A stretch of 64,000 nucleotides of DNA from Symbiodinium natans (taxonomy: Eukaryota > Sar > Dinophyceae > Suessiales > Symbiodiniaceae): the NCBI GenBank assembly GCA_905221605.1, contig CAJNDS010002213.1:560136-624135 (forward strand), written 5' to 3'. Each line of letters starts with the position of its first letter. Position 1 is the first letter of the stretch. The notes under the pieces are model-generated. The model made no database searches. It was not told the origin of the DNA and saw nothing but the letters and a program-made list of their open reading frames with translations. A program made the position numbers and the translations under genes. Shown here piece after piece: positions 42,700 through 53,546 of the stretch.

Positions 42700-43420
42700 A
42701 GGGTTTAGGGTTTTAGGGTTTACAGGATTTAGAGAAGAGAGCGAAGATAGTAACAAGCCCTGTAATTGTAACAATTCTACAGGCTCATTTTCTTCATATC
42801 CCGTATGTCTTACTTTTCTTTGCGATCGTGAGAACGCAATAAAATGCAATCGCATAATGATATATGTACGCCCTCATTATCTTATTCACATCGCCCGTTT
42901 CTTTGGAGGAATTATTAGATTCTTAGTGGCGCGTAAGGGCTAATCGAAGAGCTGCAAAGAACGTCCGAAAATCCAAATAATAGACAATAATTCCAGTATG
43001 ATCAGTGTGCTTCCTGCAAACAAGCCTAGGGTTTATTTGAGCCAGCATAGCCGCACCGCCCCCCCCCCCCCCCCCCCCCGCATGGTAATCCCCCCCCGCT
43101 CCCCGTGGTTCATGGGTTTTGGGTTCCCCCCCCCCCCCCCCCCCTGCCCCCCCCCTGTGGTTCATGGTCTGTGGTTCGTGGGTTTAGGCTGTAGAGCTTA
43201 GGATTTTCACTCTGACCCCCTGGTCCATTGGTTCACTGTGGGTTTAGAGTTTAGGGTTCAAGGTTTGGGGTAATGGTAGGTTTACGGTTTCCCTCATCCC
43301 CCCTGTGGTTCATGCTGGGTTTACGGTTCAGGTAAAAGCGGTCAAGGTTTGGGGGGTACCCTTCTCCCCCCTGTGGTTCATTGGCGGGTTTAGGTTTCAG
43401 GGCTTCGGGTTCAGGGTTTG
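42700..43420. other. Spacer with poly-C tracts
   Basis: AT-richer sequence (42720-42960), C runs at 43057-43079 and 43127-43158, then repeated CCCCCCTGTGGTTCATG blocks (43148, 43300, 43368, 43448). No gene seen. Confidence 0.6.
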
Positions 43421-43979
43421 GGGTTTAGGTTGAGGGTTTCCCTCTCCCCCCCCTGTGGTCTGTGATGTTTTTAGGGTTAACGGGCTGGGTTTGGGGGGGA
43501 TACCATGGGCGGGGGGGTCGATTACGCTGAAGCCTCACAGCATGCGCGGGCGTGGCAACCGGATACTTGAGACGTCCTGCGACCTGTAGAGACTGTAGAG
43601 GGCGAATAGAGCCGGCAGCAGAAGAAAGGCAGTTGGCCCTCAAAGTTGCGCGTATGGTTTTAACAGCACCCAAGGACACAAGGACTCCTCAAAGGACGCG
43701 CGCGTTTCGAGAAATCTAACAGGTCTTGGGCTTAGGGCTGAAATCAATCATTCTCCTAAAGATGGCTCCCAATTGTCGTTCAGACGGCTGAGGTTTCAGC
43801 GTTCGAGCGCCTAAGCCCCGAACCCTAAACTCTAAAACCCTAAGCCCTCAGCGCCCTAAACCCTAAACCCTAAACCCTAAACCCTAAACCCCAAACCCCA
43901 AGCCCTAAAACTTGCAGAGCGTCTCAAGGTTGAGCTTTCGAGGGAGCTTTCGAGGGAGCTCCGGGGATGCTCAGGGAGC

Positions 43980-44330
43980 ATCACACATAGACATCTATAC
44001 ATATATGTATATATATATACATATATATATATATATGTATATAAAGCAAGATAATTCATGAGAATAATAGAATATATATATATATATATAACAAAATAAT
44101 TCATTAGAATATATATATATATAGATACATACATATATATATATATATATACATGCATATAAAGCAAGATAATTCATTAGAATAATAGAATAACGGAATA
44201 TATATATATATAACAAGATAATTCATTAGAATATACATATATAAAGCAAGATACTTCACTGGTGGAAGATAATATATATATATATACTACTTTTTCAACA
44301 TGAATATAAATATATCTAACAGGCAAAACT
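43980..44330. repeat. AT microsatellite with (AAGCAAGATAATTCATTAGAA) units
   Basis: Alternating TATA/CATATA tracts are interspersed with about five copies of an AT-rich unit containing GATAATTCATTAGAATA (44050, 44096, 44167, 44216, 44250). Open frames here are repeat artefacts. Confidence 0.9.
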
Positions 44331-44357
44331 GAAAAAGATCGCGTATGCCTATATACC

Positions 44358-44550
44358 CAGATTCGGGCCATTTCGCAGAGCAAGCAGACTTGGGAAAACC
44401 TTAAACTTGAAACCCAGATTCGGGCCATAGAGCCTTTTCGCAGAGCAAGCAGACCTGGGAAAACCTTAACCTTGAAACCCAGATTCGGGCAATAGAGCCT
44501 TTTCGCAGAGCAAGCAGACCTGGGAAAGCCTTAAACTTGAAACCCGGGCC
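44358..44550 (-). repeat. 64-72-bp tandem repeat, three copies
   Basis: Units begin CCCAGATTCGGGC and contain TTCGCAGAGCAAGCAGAC and ACCTTAAACTTGAAA. Copy 1 lacks the AGAGCCTT insert found in copies 2 and 3. Confidence 0.9.
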
Positions 44551-45132
44551 ATAGTATGTAGTAGTAGTTAACAGATGGTATATAAAATGACATAGATTCC
44601 TTGGCTAATATATTCTATAATGCTATGTTTTGTTATACACATAATTCTGTACGATGTTGTGTACATAGTCTAATACTTACCATATACTATATGTATACAA
44701 TAGATGTGGCACATGAAACACAGACATTCTATATTGCATACTATCACCGCCGCTCCCTTGGATTTACAGCCCCCGACAGCCTAACTAATGATAACTTATG
44801 ACCCTAAACCCTAAACCCTAAACCCTAAACCCTAAACCCTAAACCCTAAACCCTAAACCCTAAACCCTAAACCCTAAACCCTAAACCCTAAACCTAAACC
44901 CTAAACCCATGGTTTAGGGTTTAGGGCTTGGGGAACTGCACCTAGCCCCCAGACCCCAATCCCGAGCTCCTAAACTCGCGGATTGGGGTTCCCAAGTGAA
45001 ACCCTTAAGCTTTGTTGGGTTGAGGGTTTATGATTGAGGGTTTAGGGTTAGGGTTTAGGGTTTAGGGTTTAGGGTTTAGGGTTTCGGGTTTAGGGTTTAG
45101 GGTTTAGGGTTTAAACGCGAAACCCTGCGAGC

Positions 45133-45215
45133 CTGAATCTGCATCAGGATCTCCACAAAGCTCTGCGTGGGCGCGGCAAGGCTGAACCTCGAGGCGGTCT
45201 TGGGGTTGCTGGGTC
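45133..45215 (-). CDS. Copy A exon, RFSLAAPTQSFVEILMQIQ (paralogue at 63663)
   Basis: Acceptor AACAAG|GA, GC donor CAG|GCTCGC. Copy B reads SLQSQGGAFGDTLKEIQ and ends at the same intron position (CAG|GCGGGC). N-terminal region. Confidence 0.72.
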
Positions 45216-45227
45216 CTTGTTGGAGTT

Positions 45228-45366
45228 TAGGGTTTAGGGTTTAGGGTTTAGGGTTTAGGGTTTAGGGTTTAGGGTTTAGGGTTTAGGGTTTAGGGTTTAG
45301 GGTTTAGGGTTTAGGGTTTAGGGTTTAGGGTTTAGGGTTTAGGGTTTAGGGTTTAGGGTTTAGGGT
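45228..45366 (+). repeat. TTTAGGG array
   Basis: About 20 perfect units; on the coding strand it precedes the exon at 45215 as CCCTAAA. Confidence 0.95.
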
Positions 45367-45499
45367 TTTTCTAATACCTTAATGTTGCACTGGCCCCCCC
45401 CCCCCCCCACAAATTTGGGACCCTCTATACACGCATGGCCCGGCGACCCCCCCAAAACAAATTGGGGGGGGGGGGGGGGGGCGGTTCGAGGAACCGCCC

Positions 45500-45935
45500 T
45501 CAGGGCCTCAAGCTTTCCAGCCTTTGGAGCCCAAAGCCCTCAGGGCTTCTAGCCTTACTGCGTAAGCCCTTAACCCTAAACACAAACCCTAAAAACAAAA
45601 ATCATCCGAAAAAAACTTGGTATTATAGAGGGTAGCCAGACAAACTTAATAAAGACAGCCTGACCGGCCCGTGGGCTACCTATAACAAAATTTGTTTGGG
45701 GTCTCGTTTCGTAATGATTTCCATAAGGCTTTACATGGAACTGGCCGGGCTTCGATTTCTGGATTCTCCGCGCTCTGGCTCTTTAAGATTCCTGGAACCC
45801 AAGCCCTCAGCGCTTCAAGCCTTACTGCGTAAGCTCTTAACCCTAAACACAAGCCCTTAAAATAAACGTCCGGAAAAAAACTTGTGATCATAGACGGTAC
45901 TCCGAACAAACTCGGTTCGTTGAATAAATTTCCGA
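45500..45935. repeat. Direct repeat pair of about 150 bp
   Basis: Segments 45505-45660 and 45775-45930 share AGCCTTACTGCGTAAG, TTAACCCTAAACACAA and CGAAAAAAACTTG-like blocks. A short third copy (AAACTTGTGATTATAGA) follows at 45933. Confidence 0.8.
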
Positions 45936-46639
45936 AACTTGTGATTATAGACCCTCCTTATACTAAAGTCAGTCCAACATTATTGGGTTCTTATGATAGC
46001 AAAGATCTAAAACTAAAGCCGACAGGGACCCAGGTTTAGGGTCTAGGGTTGAGGGTTGAGGGGTTCAGGGTTTTGGGTTGAGTTTTCAGGGTTGAGCGTT
46101 TCGGGTTCAGGGTTGAGGGTTTCAGGGTTTTGGGTTGAGTTTTCAGGGTTGAGGGCTTCGGGTTCACGGTGGAGGACTTTTATGGTTTGGGCTTGGGATC
46201 TGGGCTTTGGAGCTTCTGTTTCGTGCCAAGAAGCGATGCGTCCTCCACACTTCTTGAAGTTCGGTTCTCCCTCTTGACCAACGGACTCCTTGAAGGAACG
46301 AAAGTTTAAGAAAGGGAGTGACCCTAAACCCTAAACCCTAAACCCTAAACCCTAAACTCTAACCCCTAGACCCTCGACCCGAGACCCTCAGCCCTATGCC
46401 ATGCCCTGGATGTATGGTGCGGGTGCCTAAGGGCTATCAGGAGGCTTCGGGTTTAGGGTCTAGGGTTTGAGGCGCAGGGTTTAGGGTTTAGGGTTTAGGG
46501 TTTAGGGTTCAGGGTTTAGGGTTTAGGGTTTAGGGTTTAGGGTTTAGGGTTTAGGGTTTAGGGTTCAGGGTTTAGGGTTTAGGATTTAGGGTTAGGGTTT
46601 GGGGCTCATTGTTTCGGGTTTAGGGCTTATAGGGCCCTT

Positions 46640-46705
46640 GGCGAGCCATACTGCATGTGCAGATCAACGACCTCGTGAGTCTGAGAAGACTACTTGGGTA
46701 CCTAG
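46640..46705 (-). CDS. Candidate copy A exon, unknown
   Basis: The minus strand reads THEVVDLHMQYGSPRA after TTCTCAG. No copy B counterpart falls inside the window. Confidence 0.5.
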
Positions 46706-46784
46706 GAAGTTGGGGTACAAGTACCCTGAATCAGGGTTTAGGGTTTAGGGTTTAGGGTTTAGGGTTTAGGGTTTAGGGTTAAAA

Positions 46785-46855
46785 TCGTTCCCATACTTAT
46801 CCGCCGACCCCGCTGTTGGGGTCGAGCGGCGGCGAAGCCCTTTGCAGGGCGGGTA
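46785..46855 (-). CDS. Candidate copy A exon, unknown
   Basis: The minus strand reads RRSTPTAGSADKYGNDF between GCAAAG and a telomeric array. Low-complexity N-terminal-like composition. Confidence 0.45.
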
Positions 46856-47464
46856 GTCTGGTAAGAAGGCTCCGTGTTAGAATCAGATGCCCCAAAGTGA
46901 CCATAATGTAGCGAACCTCCCATGCAGCAATGACCTCTCACAAGCCTTGCAGTCTACCCTCAACCATAAGCCCTAAACCCTAAACCCTAAACCCTAAACC
47001 CTAAACCCTAAACCCTAAACCCTCAACCCTAAACCCTAAACCCTAAACCCTAAACCCTGCCCACAAGTGATGTCTGACTTCATGGCATGGTTATAGAACC
47101 CTAAAGGGGACGCTTAGGCTCACGTCTTGGATGTAGGATCTTATGTTTTCTGGCTGATGGCTTAGGGTTGAGGCCTCAAGGTCAAGGATTTCGCGTTTGG
47201 GTGTGGGTTTAGGGCTTGGGGTTTAGGGTTCAGGGTTCAGGGTTTAGGGTTTAGGGTTAAGGGTTAAGGGTTAAGGGTTAAGGGTTTAGGGTTTAGGGTT
47301 TCGGGTTTAGGGTTTAGGGTTTAAGGTTTAGGGTCTAGGGTGTAATAGGGCGTAGATGCTGTGAAGGTTAGGTTTCGAAACAAGCTCGAAAGCTTCGTGA
47401 GGTGCGAAGAGCAGCCTTGGCCCGATTGTGGAGGGCCATCTAACACTTTTCTCCCACCCCACGC

Positions 47465-47870
47465 CGTCCGGCAAAGCCACCCAAACCTATTCCTTTAGGG
47501 TTTAGGCCTAAACTCAGACAAACAGTCCACTTCTAAAACTTTTTCAGCTAATTGCAGGAGGTCTCGAGGAGCGGGGTCTGGCCAGGCACCCCGCAAAAGC
47601 GGCTGGGCAAGGGCCAGGACCAGAAAACTGGTCAGGCGGGCCAGCAGGGCCAGAGCGGGCCAGGGGGCAAGGGGGCCCAGGGGCCGCAGACAGCCAGGAA
47701 AAACTGATTTTTGAGCCCCCCCCCCCCCCGAAAAGGTTGAGGGACCAGTACTCGACCCCCATGCTGTGGGAGGCGGGCGAGCGACCTGGGTCGGCTTGTG
47801 CCATCGAAGTCAAAGGGCTTAAGCGCCGCCCCCCAACGTAGGGGAGCGGCCTAGGCCCTGAGTTTAGGGT
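47465..47870. repeat. GC-rich dispersed element, inverted partner of 41785-42115
   Basis: The left end (AGGCCTAAACTCAGACAAAC) and the right end (GGCCTAGGCCCTGAGTTTAG) are the reverse complement of the partner's ends. The interior is GGGCCAGG-rich with a C run at 47717-47730. Confidence 0.75.
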
Positions 47871-47907
47871 TTATATGGTTTAGGGTTTGGGGCTTAGGGT
47901 TTCTCGC

Positions 47908-48001
47908 CAGGACACTGGGGGCTCAGATTCCTCAGCGACGGGGGCGGCGAGCTGGGGGCACGCGGCTCATCGGAGCGAACCTGAATAGCCTCCGCCTCCA
48001 T
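47908..48001 (-). CDS. Possible first coding exon of channel copy A
   Basis: The ATG at 48001 opens MEAEAIQVRSDEPRAPSSPP and continues to a GC donor (CCTG|GCGAG). It lies between the last copy B islands and the first copy A islands, so it fits a start. An alternative frame (ELKFLGVEKPLHQLGLAEPW) crosses the same DNA. Confidence 0.4.
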
Positions 48002-48068
48002 GGCTCAGCCAAGCCAAGCTGATGCAAGGGCTTCTCCACGCCTAGGAACTTCAGCTCTAAGGAGGCGC

Positions 48069-48246
48069 GTTTAGGGTTTAGGGTTTAGGGAGTTTAGGGT
48101 TTAGGGTTTAGGGTTTAGGGTTTAGGGTTTAGGGTTTAGGGTTTAGGGTTTAGGGTTTAGGGTTTAGGGTTTAGGGTTTAGGGTTTAGGGTTTAGGGAGT
48201 TTGGAGTTTGGAGTTTAGGGTTTAGGGTTTAGGGTTTAGGGTTTAG
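48069..48246 (+). repeat. TTTAGGG array with GTTTGGA variant
   Basis: About 24 units, interrupted at 48196-48212 by TTTGGAG variants. It lies in the presumed boundary between copies B and A. Confidence 0.95.
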
Positions 48247-48469
48247 GGATTCTACGCGGGAGAAGCGCGACGGCTGCGGCCAAAGCAGGAAGCACGGTAC
48301 GGCCCCTCGGGCAACTCCCACATTCCTGCACACCACAAATACAAGGCTCGCTCTGTCTTGACATGACCAAAGCTGCCACGAAGTACCCGTCTGCTCACGT
48401 TCACCCTAAACCCTAAACCCTAAACCCTAAACTCTAAACCCTAAACCCTAAACCCTAAACCCTATCAAC

Positions 48470-49010
48470 CCCAAGCGATCCCCCACTTCAACCCCAAGTT
48501 GCCGGAAAGCCTCTCTGCTGCCTGGTTTTCTCCCTCGCGCCCATGCGTGAGAGCCGCCTGTGCATGTACACGAGTCATCGAACGAAGCATCAGCACGAAA
48601 CATGTCTCAAGCTGGAACTTGGGGAGGGCTGCTGCTCTGCTGCTGTGCCAGTAGGCTGCTCGCACATGGCACTTCTGCTGATGTCTTCGAAGCAATTCTT
48701 GCATTCTTTAGAAGCTCACAATCTGCCGGGAACTAACTGCCACTCTCCTAAGGAGAAGGCAATGAAAAAGGCGGAGGGACGGTGCCACAAGGGGTTCTGC
48801 GGTATTCTACCCGCCTTGAGTTTATGGCCATGCTTTTTCAGATACAGCACTGAATACAAACCAACACTTCACCGAGGGGGGGGGGGGGGGGGGTTGAGCA
48901 GGACACCTGGCGGAGGGTGCTGCCGCTCGGCGGCGTCACATCCTACTCTAGAAGCTCCGGATGCACTCGCTTCCCAATTCGCACTCCGGGCACCAAGCTG
49001 CCCGAGTTCC
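48470..49010 (-). other. 3' region of copy B, coding unclear
   Basis: The minus strand has two open stretches (ELGQLGARSANWEASASGAS near 49007-48910 after CTCAG, and a 79-codon frame 48704-48465). The plus strand is open across 48543-49013. None matches copy A. A poly-G run lies at 48876-48893. Confidence 0.35.
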
Positions 49011-49412
49011 TGAGCTCTGTCTTCACTAACCCTAAACCCTAAACCCTATAAACTCCACCGGCCCCAACTTCAACCGCAGAACTAAGGGATACTCGTGAAG
49101 TTGTGAAGGATCCTATTCAAGGCCCGACGATGAGTTAGGGGATGCTGTTCAATGGGTTTTGGAAGGGAACGCCCCCGAATCAGCACCAAAGAACGTCATG
49201 CGGTCTTTGTCCCTGAACCCTAAGCCCTAAACCCTAAACCCTAACCCCTAAACCCTAAACCCTAAACCCTAACCCCTAAACCCTAAACCCTAAACCCTAA
49301 CGTCCGCCATAACCAAACGCGAACGCTAACCCGATCAAAGACCGTGGTCTTTTCTTAAGGCAACCAAATCGCTACGGCACCGTAAGCCACCAAAACCCCA
49401 GGCCTTAAACTT

Positions 49413-49512
49413 ACTTGCTGACTTCATAAGCCCCCAAAAAAGTGTACACTTTCAGTTCTATAGGGGATTGTAGTATCCCAACAAGTGCAAAGTGCACTCA
49501 TTCAGCTTCTAA
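49413..49512. repeat. MITE-like element, family 6
   Basis: TTGCTGACTTCATAAGCCCC...CACTCATTCAGCTTCTAAG; interior shared with 28748-28858. Present at similar distances downstream of the RLSPDxIS exon in both gene copies. Confidence 0.72.
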
Positions 49513-49539
49513 GCAAACCCTCAGCCGACGTCAAAAGCC

Positions 49540-49610
49540 CAAGCAACTCTCCGTCAAGCGGACTCTGTTGAAGTGGTAGATCTGAGATCTCGTCCGGGGA
49601 CAATCGATTC
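49540..49610 (-). CDS. Copy B exon, NRLSPDEISDL (paralogue at 30479)
   Basis: Acceptor CTCAG|GAATCG. It reads NRLSPDEISDLPLQQSPLDG. Confidence 0.7.
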
Positions 49611-49718
49611 CTGAGATTTCATCAGCCTAAACCTTAAACACCGAACCCTAAACCTTTTTCTCCTACATGTCGTCTCGCCCATGCCCGCGCATGAATCGAT
49701 CTCTTTCCCATCCAGTCA

Positions 49719-49962
49719 TCACCATGCTGGTCCCATAACCATCTGCATATGTTCACATACCGTATTCCGTTTAAAATTACAGAATTGTATCCCTAGGCTG
49801 GCGCATACGAGGCCTCTGTAAACTCTATACCTCGTAGACCTGCTTTGCCCAAATCCTTTCGAGTTGGCTGCTGTGCAGATCTTTCCTTTGCAAACTCGAG
49901 GAGTCGTCACCGGATCCAATTCAACTGAAATCTCGTCCGGCGACAGTCGCTTCCCGGGTCCT
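49719..49962 (-). CDS. Copy B candidate exon, second RLSPDEIS unit
   Basis: The minus strand reads KRLSPDEISVELDPVTTPRV and stays open for about 66 further codons (CKGKICTAANSKGFGQSRST). It duplicates the first half of the exon at 49610. Coding after the motif is uncertain. Confidence 0.45.
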
Positions 49963-50283
49963 TAACCCCTAAACCCCAAACCCTGAACGTTTAGGGTTTA
50001 ATTAGGGTTTAGGATGCGTTTAGGGTTTAGGGCTTAGGGTTTAGGGCTTAGGGCTCATAGGGCTTAGGGTTTAGGGCCCAAACCCTGAACCCTAAACCTT
50101 GCGGGCCTTCAGGACGTATAGAAGGGGGGGTTGGAAGGCGGGGGGGGGGGGGAAGGGGGAACCCTAAACCCTGAACCCTAAACCCTAAGCCCTACACCCT
50201 AAACCTAAACCCTAAACCCTAAACCCTTTTGAAGGTTTCCGAGGCATGAGACTCTTGGGTGTTGCGAGTTCCTCCTTCGGAAG

Positions 50284-50370
50284 CTTGGGGCTATTGGGGT
50301 TTAGGGTTTAGGGTTTAGGGTTTAGGGTTTAGGGTTTAGGGTTTAGGGTTTAGGGTTTAGGGTTTGGGGT
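50284..50370 (+). repeat. TTTAGGG array
   Basis: About ten units. Nearby at 50110-50160 lies a G-run tract. Confidence 0.9.
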
Positions 50371-50599
50371 TACACCCTTCGGGTTCAGGCCGTGAATTGA
50401 GAGCGCACCCTCGAAGCCCAACAAAATCAGACGGCGATCATCATGGGGTTCCCCTACTAGCCCCCTCTATACTACCCCCGCCCCCTCCTAGGTTCCTCAT
50501 ATTTAAGGCTATTTTAGGGATAATGAAGGCTAATGGGTCTAGGGTTTAGGGTTTAGGGTTTAGGAATTAATAATTAAGGTGACTTAGATCAGGGCCCAA

Positions 50600-50645
50600 G
50601 CCACATCGTCTCCACGAAGGAGCGCGCGTAGACCACAGCCACTGC
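50600..50645 (-). CDS. Copy B exon, AVAVVYARSFVETM (paralogue at 30774)
   Basis: Acceptor CCCGAG|GCAGTG; frame fixed by the copy A match AVAVVYARSFVDAM. Confidence 0.75.
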
Positions 50646-50731
50646 CTCGGGGCTGGGATTTCAGGATTTAGGGTTTAGGGTTTAGGGTTGAGGATTTATA
50701 GGGTTTAGCAGCATTCAAGGGAGGGTTGTTA

Positions 50732-51016
<285 letters not shown>

Positions 51017-51134
51017 GGGCCAGGGCGGGGGGGAGGTGGGTGAAGGGCACTGCTTTCAAGCTGCAGGTGAACATGACAAGGTCAGGTCTCAGGGAGTTCG
51101 GGCTGGAATTACGCCTTTGATCCACAAGGAGGTC

Positions 51135-51270
51135 CTATCTGTATATATATATAGAAATATATGTGTATATACATATATGTGCATCTACATATACATATGC
51201 ACCATATAAATAAATAAAAACACATACGCATACATATATATATATATATATGTATAAGCATATACGTATA
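51135..51270. repeat. AT-rich TATATA/CATATA microsatellite
   Basis: Alternating AT with CATA and GTATA interruptions; similar tracts lie at 43990-44290, 57515-57545 and 60171-60186. Confidence 0.85.
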
Positions 51271-51614
51271 TGTAAGGGCATTACAAAGCGTTGTAGAAAG
51301 GGGTTGAGATACTGAATATGCCATACCTCACCGACCCCCAAACGGCAGGCAGAAGCCACAAAAACACAATGTTCAGAGGCGCCCCAAGCGACAAACTCCA
51401 CAATAAGCAAAATGGCAGCTCCGCATTCATTTAGGGTCTCGGATTTCAGCATACATAACGGCCTCTCAGATAACCGAGGGTTTAGGGTTAAGGGTTTAGG
51501 GTTTAGGGTTTAGGGCTTAGGGTTCAGGGTTCAGGGTTTAGGGTTTAGGGTTTAGGGTTTAGGGTTTAGGGTTTAGGGTTTAGGGTTTAGGGAACCCTGA
51601 ACATGGGGTTGAAT

Positions 51615-51717
51615 TCTGCCGGCACGCGAGCGCGTCGGAATGATCCTGCAGCACCGCTCGCATCTCCGTGGTGAGCAAGTGCAAGGCTCGACTTTCCACC
51701 GTGGCCTCCATCCGCCC
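51615..51717 (-). CDS. Copy B exon, RMEATVESRAL...HSDALACRQ
   Basis: A single exon: acceptor CATCAG|GGGCGG, reading RMEATVESRALHLLTTEMRA then VLQDHSDALACRQ. Copy A has the same sequence split by a 178-nt intron. Confidence 0.82.
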
Positions 51718-51734
51718 CTGATGTTTCCTTGAGT

Positions 51735-51840
51735 CTAGGGTTTAGGGTTTAGGGTTTAGGGTTTAGGGTTTAGGGTTTAGGGTTTAGGGTTTAGGGTTTA
51801 GGGTTTAGCGTTTAGGGTTTAGGGTTTAGGGTTTAGGGCT
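51735..51840 (+). repeat. TTTAGGG array
   Basis: About 15 units with one TTTAGCG; on the coding strand it lies just upstream of the exon at 51717. Confidence 0.95.
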
Positions 51841-52779
51841 TAGGGTTTGGGGCTTAGGGCTTAGGGCTTAGGATTTAGGATTCAGGGTTTAGGCCTGTTT
51901 ACCTCGAATGGACATTTGGGTTAGTTGGTAGAACACCACTATGAAGGGATAACATTGGTAAGCCCTACGCCCTACACCGTTGATATTAATCTTCTTGAGG
52001 GCCTAGAAGAGGATGTATGAAGTAAGATGTGTCTTGCTAGCTAGTATTTCCCCCAAAAAACAGCCCATTGTGCACCCAATCTTGCTGTCCCCAAAATGTA
52101 GAAGGAACCACGTATTGTATACGCTCACCAACACGCAACCGTGCCCCCTAAACTCTGAACCCTAAATCCTACACCCTGAACCTCGTATACTTGCTGGCTC
52201 TGGACAGGGGATGGGGAGTTAGGTACCTTGCATCCCCCTACATATACCCTGTACGGTAGTATATGGGGTGCCCGCATTCCCTACTAAGAGCCAACCCTAA
52301 AACCCTCAAACCCCAAAAAACTCAAACCCTCAACCCTAGACCCGAAACCCTAAACACTAGTTGCTCAGGTCCTCGAAATATAGTTGGGAGGCACAGGGGA
52401 ATAACAGCAAATACAGGTGGCATGGCAACTTTGAGTTCCGCTGCAAGAACCCAGGAAAAGGCAGGGGTTGGATTTAGGGTTTAGGGTTTGGGGTTTGAGG
52501 TTTAGGGTTTAGGGTTTAGGGTTTAAGGTTTAGGGTTTAGGGTTTAGGGTTTAGGGTTTAGGGTTTAGGGTTTAAGGCTTAGAGTTTAGGGTTTAGGGTT
52601 TAGGGCTTAGGGTTTAGGGTCTTGCCCCCTGAAGAAGCCGGGGTTGAGAACTCTGAACCCGAAACCCCAAACCCCCAAACCCGAAACCCCTAACCCCCAA
52701 ACCCTCAACCCCTCAACCCCTAAACCCCTAAAGTTTGGGAGGGGCTCTTTGAGCGGCCCAGCGGCCCTAAACAACCCTA

Positions 52780-52850
52780 AACCCCAAACCCCAAACCCCA
52801 AACCCCAAACCCCAAACCCCAAACCCCAAACCCCAAACCCCAAACCCCAA
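52780..52850 (-). repeat. CCCCAAA variant array
   Basis: About ten CCCCAAA units turning into CCCTAAA at the exon side. Confidence 0.95.
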
Positions 52851-52884
52851 ACCCTAAACCCTAAACCCTAAACCCTAAAGGCGG

Positions 52885-52985
52885 GCCAGTGGCCAACCTC
52901 GGATCCACAAGGACTGCTCACTCAGGTACTCATCTGCCTCCACGGGAACGTCACGCTTCGAACCGGAGTCGGACCGGCGAGTGAG
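52885..52985 (-). CDS. Copy B exon, EADEYLSEQSLWIRGWPL (paralogue at 32933)
   Basis: It reads SGSKRDVPVEADEYLSEQSL then WIRGWPL, with a GC donor after CTG. The upstream limit is uncertain because the acceptor is not obvious. Confidence 0.75.
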
Positions 52986-53039
52986 CCGGTCCGAGCCTAG
53001 GAGGGGTTTAGGGTTTAGGGTTTAGGGTTTAGGGTTTGG

Positions 53040-53230
53040 GGTTTAGGGTTTAGGGTTTGGGGTTTGGGGTTTGGGGTTTGGGGTTTGGGGTTTGGGGTTT
53101 GGGGTTTGGGGTTTGGGGTTTGGGGTTTGGGGTTTGGGGTTTGGGGTTTGTGGTTTGGGGTTTGGGGTTTGGGGTTTGGGGTTTGGGGTTTGGGGTTTGG
53201 GGTTTGGGGTTTGGGGTTTGGGGTTTGGGG
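53040..53230 (+). repeat. TTTGGGG variant array, about 26 units
   Basis: A long homogeneous TTTGGGG tract with TTTAGGG units at both outer edges. Confidence 0.97.
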
Positions 53231-53249
53231 CTTAGGGTTTAGGGTTTAG

Positions 53250-53546
53250 GTGTTAGGGCCACTCCACTCCCTCCCCTCCCCTCCCTCCTCCCACCCCCCT
53301 TCTCAAAAGCATCCCCAAGAAGCTGCCTAAAAGGTCCAAGCAGCCCAGGTGTGTAACCTGGTCCGTTGGTTCTGGTGCAACGGCAAGGTTCTCCCGCGTT
53401 CGGGCGACCTCGGCTGCGTTTGAAATGTGCCCGGGGGCCTCGGGTTTGGCTTAAGGGCCTTGGGGGCGGGGGTGGGGCTTCCCTCGCTGTCTCGGGCCTG
53501 GGGATACTGAGAAGCCTCTGCACAGGAAATCGCCTCATAGGTCAAG
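53250..53546 (-). other. Open Pro-rich stretch 3' of channel copy B
   Basis: A minus frame runs DLTYEAISCAEASQYPQARD and becomes proline-rich. It is not in the channel frame, which reaches TGA at 53549-53547, so it would need a splice just before that stop. Confidence 0.35.

Noticed and set aside
44358-44550. CRISPR-like array
   Set aside because: Units are direct tandem repeats without unique spacers, in a eukaryotic genome.
52607-53249. Long open frames rich in Gly-Leu-Phe-Trp or Pro-Asn-Lys
   Set aside because: They are translations of TTTGGGG/CCCCAAA heptamers, a multiple of three only every three units, and lack any other sequence. The same applies to frames at 2882-3112, 21770-21982 and 59534-59785.
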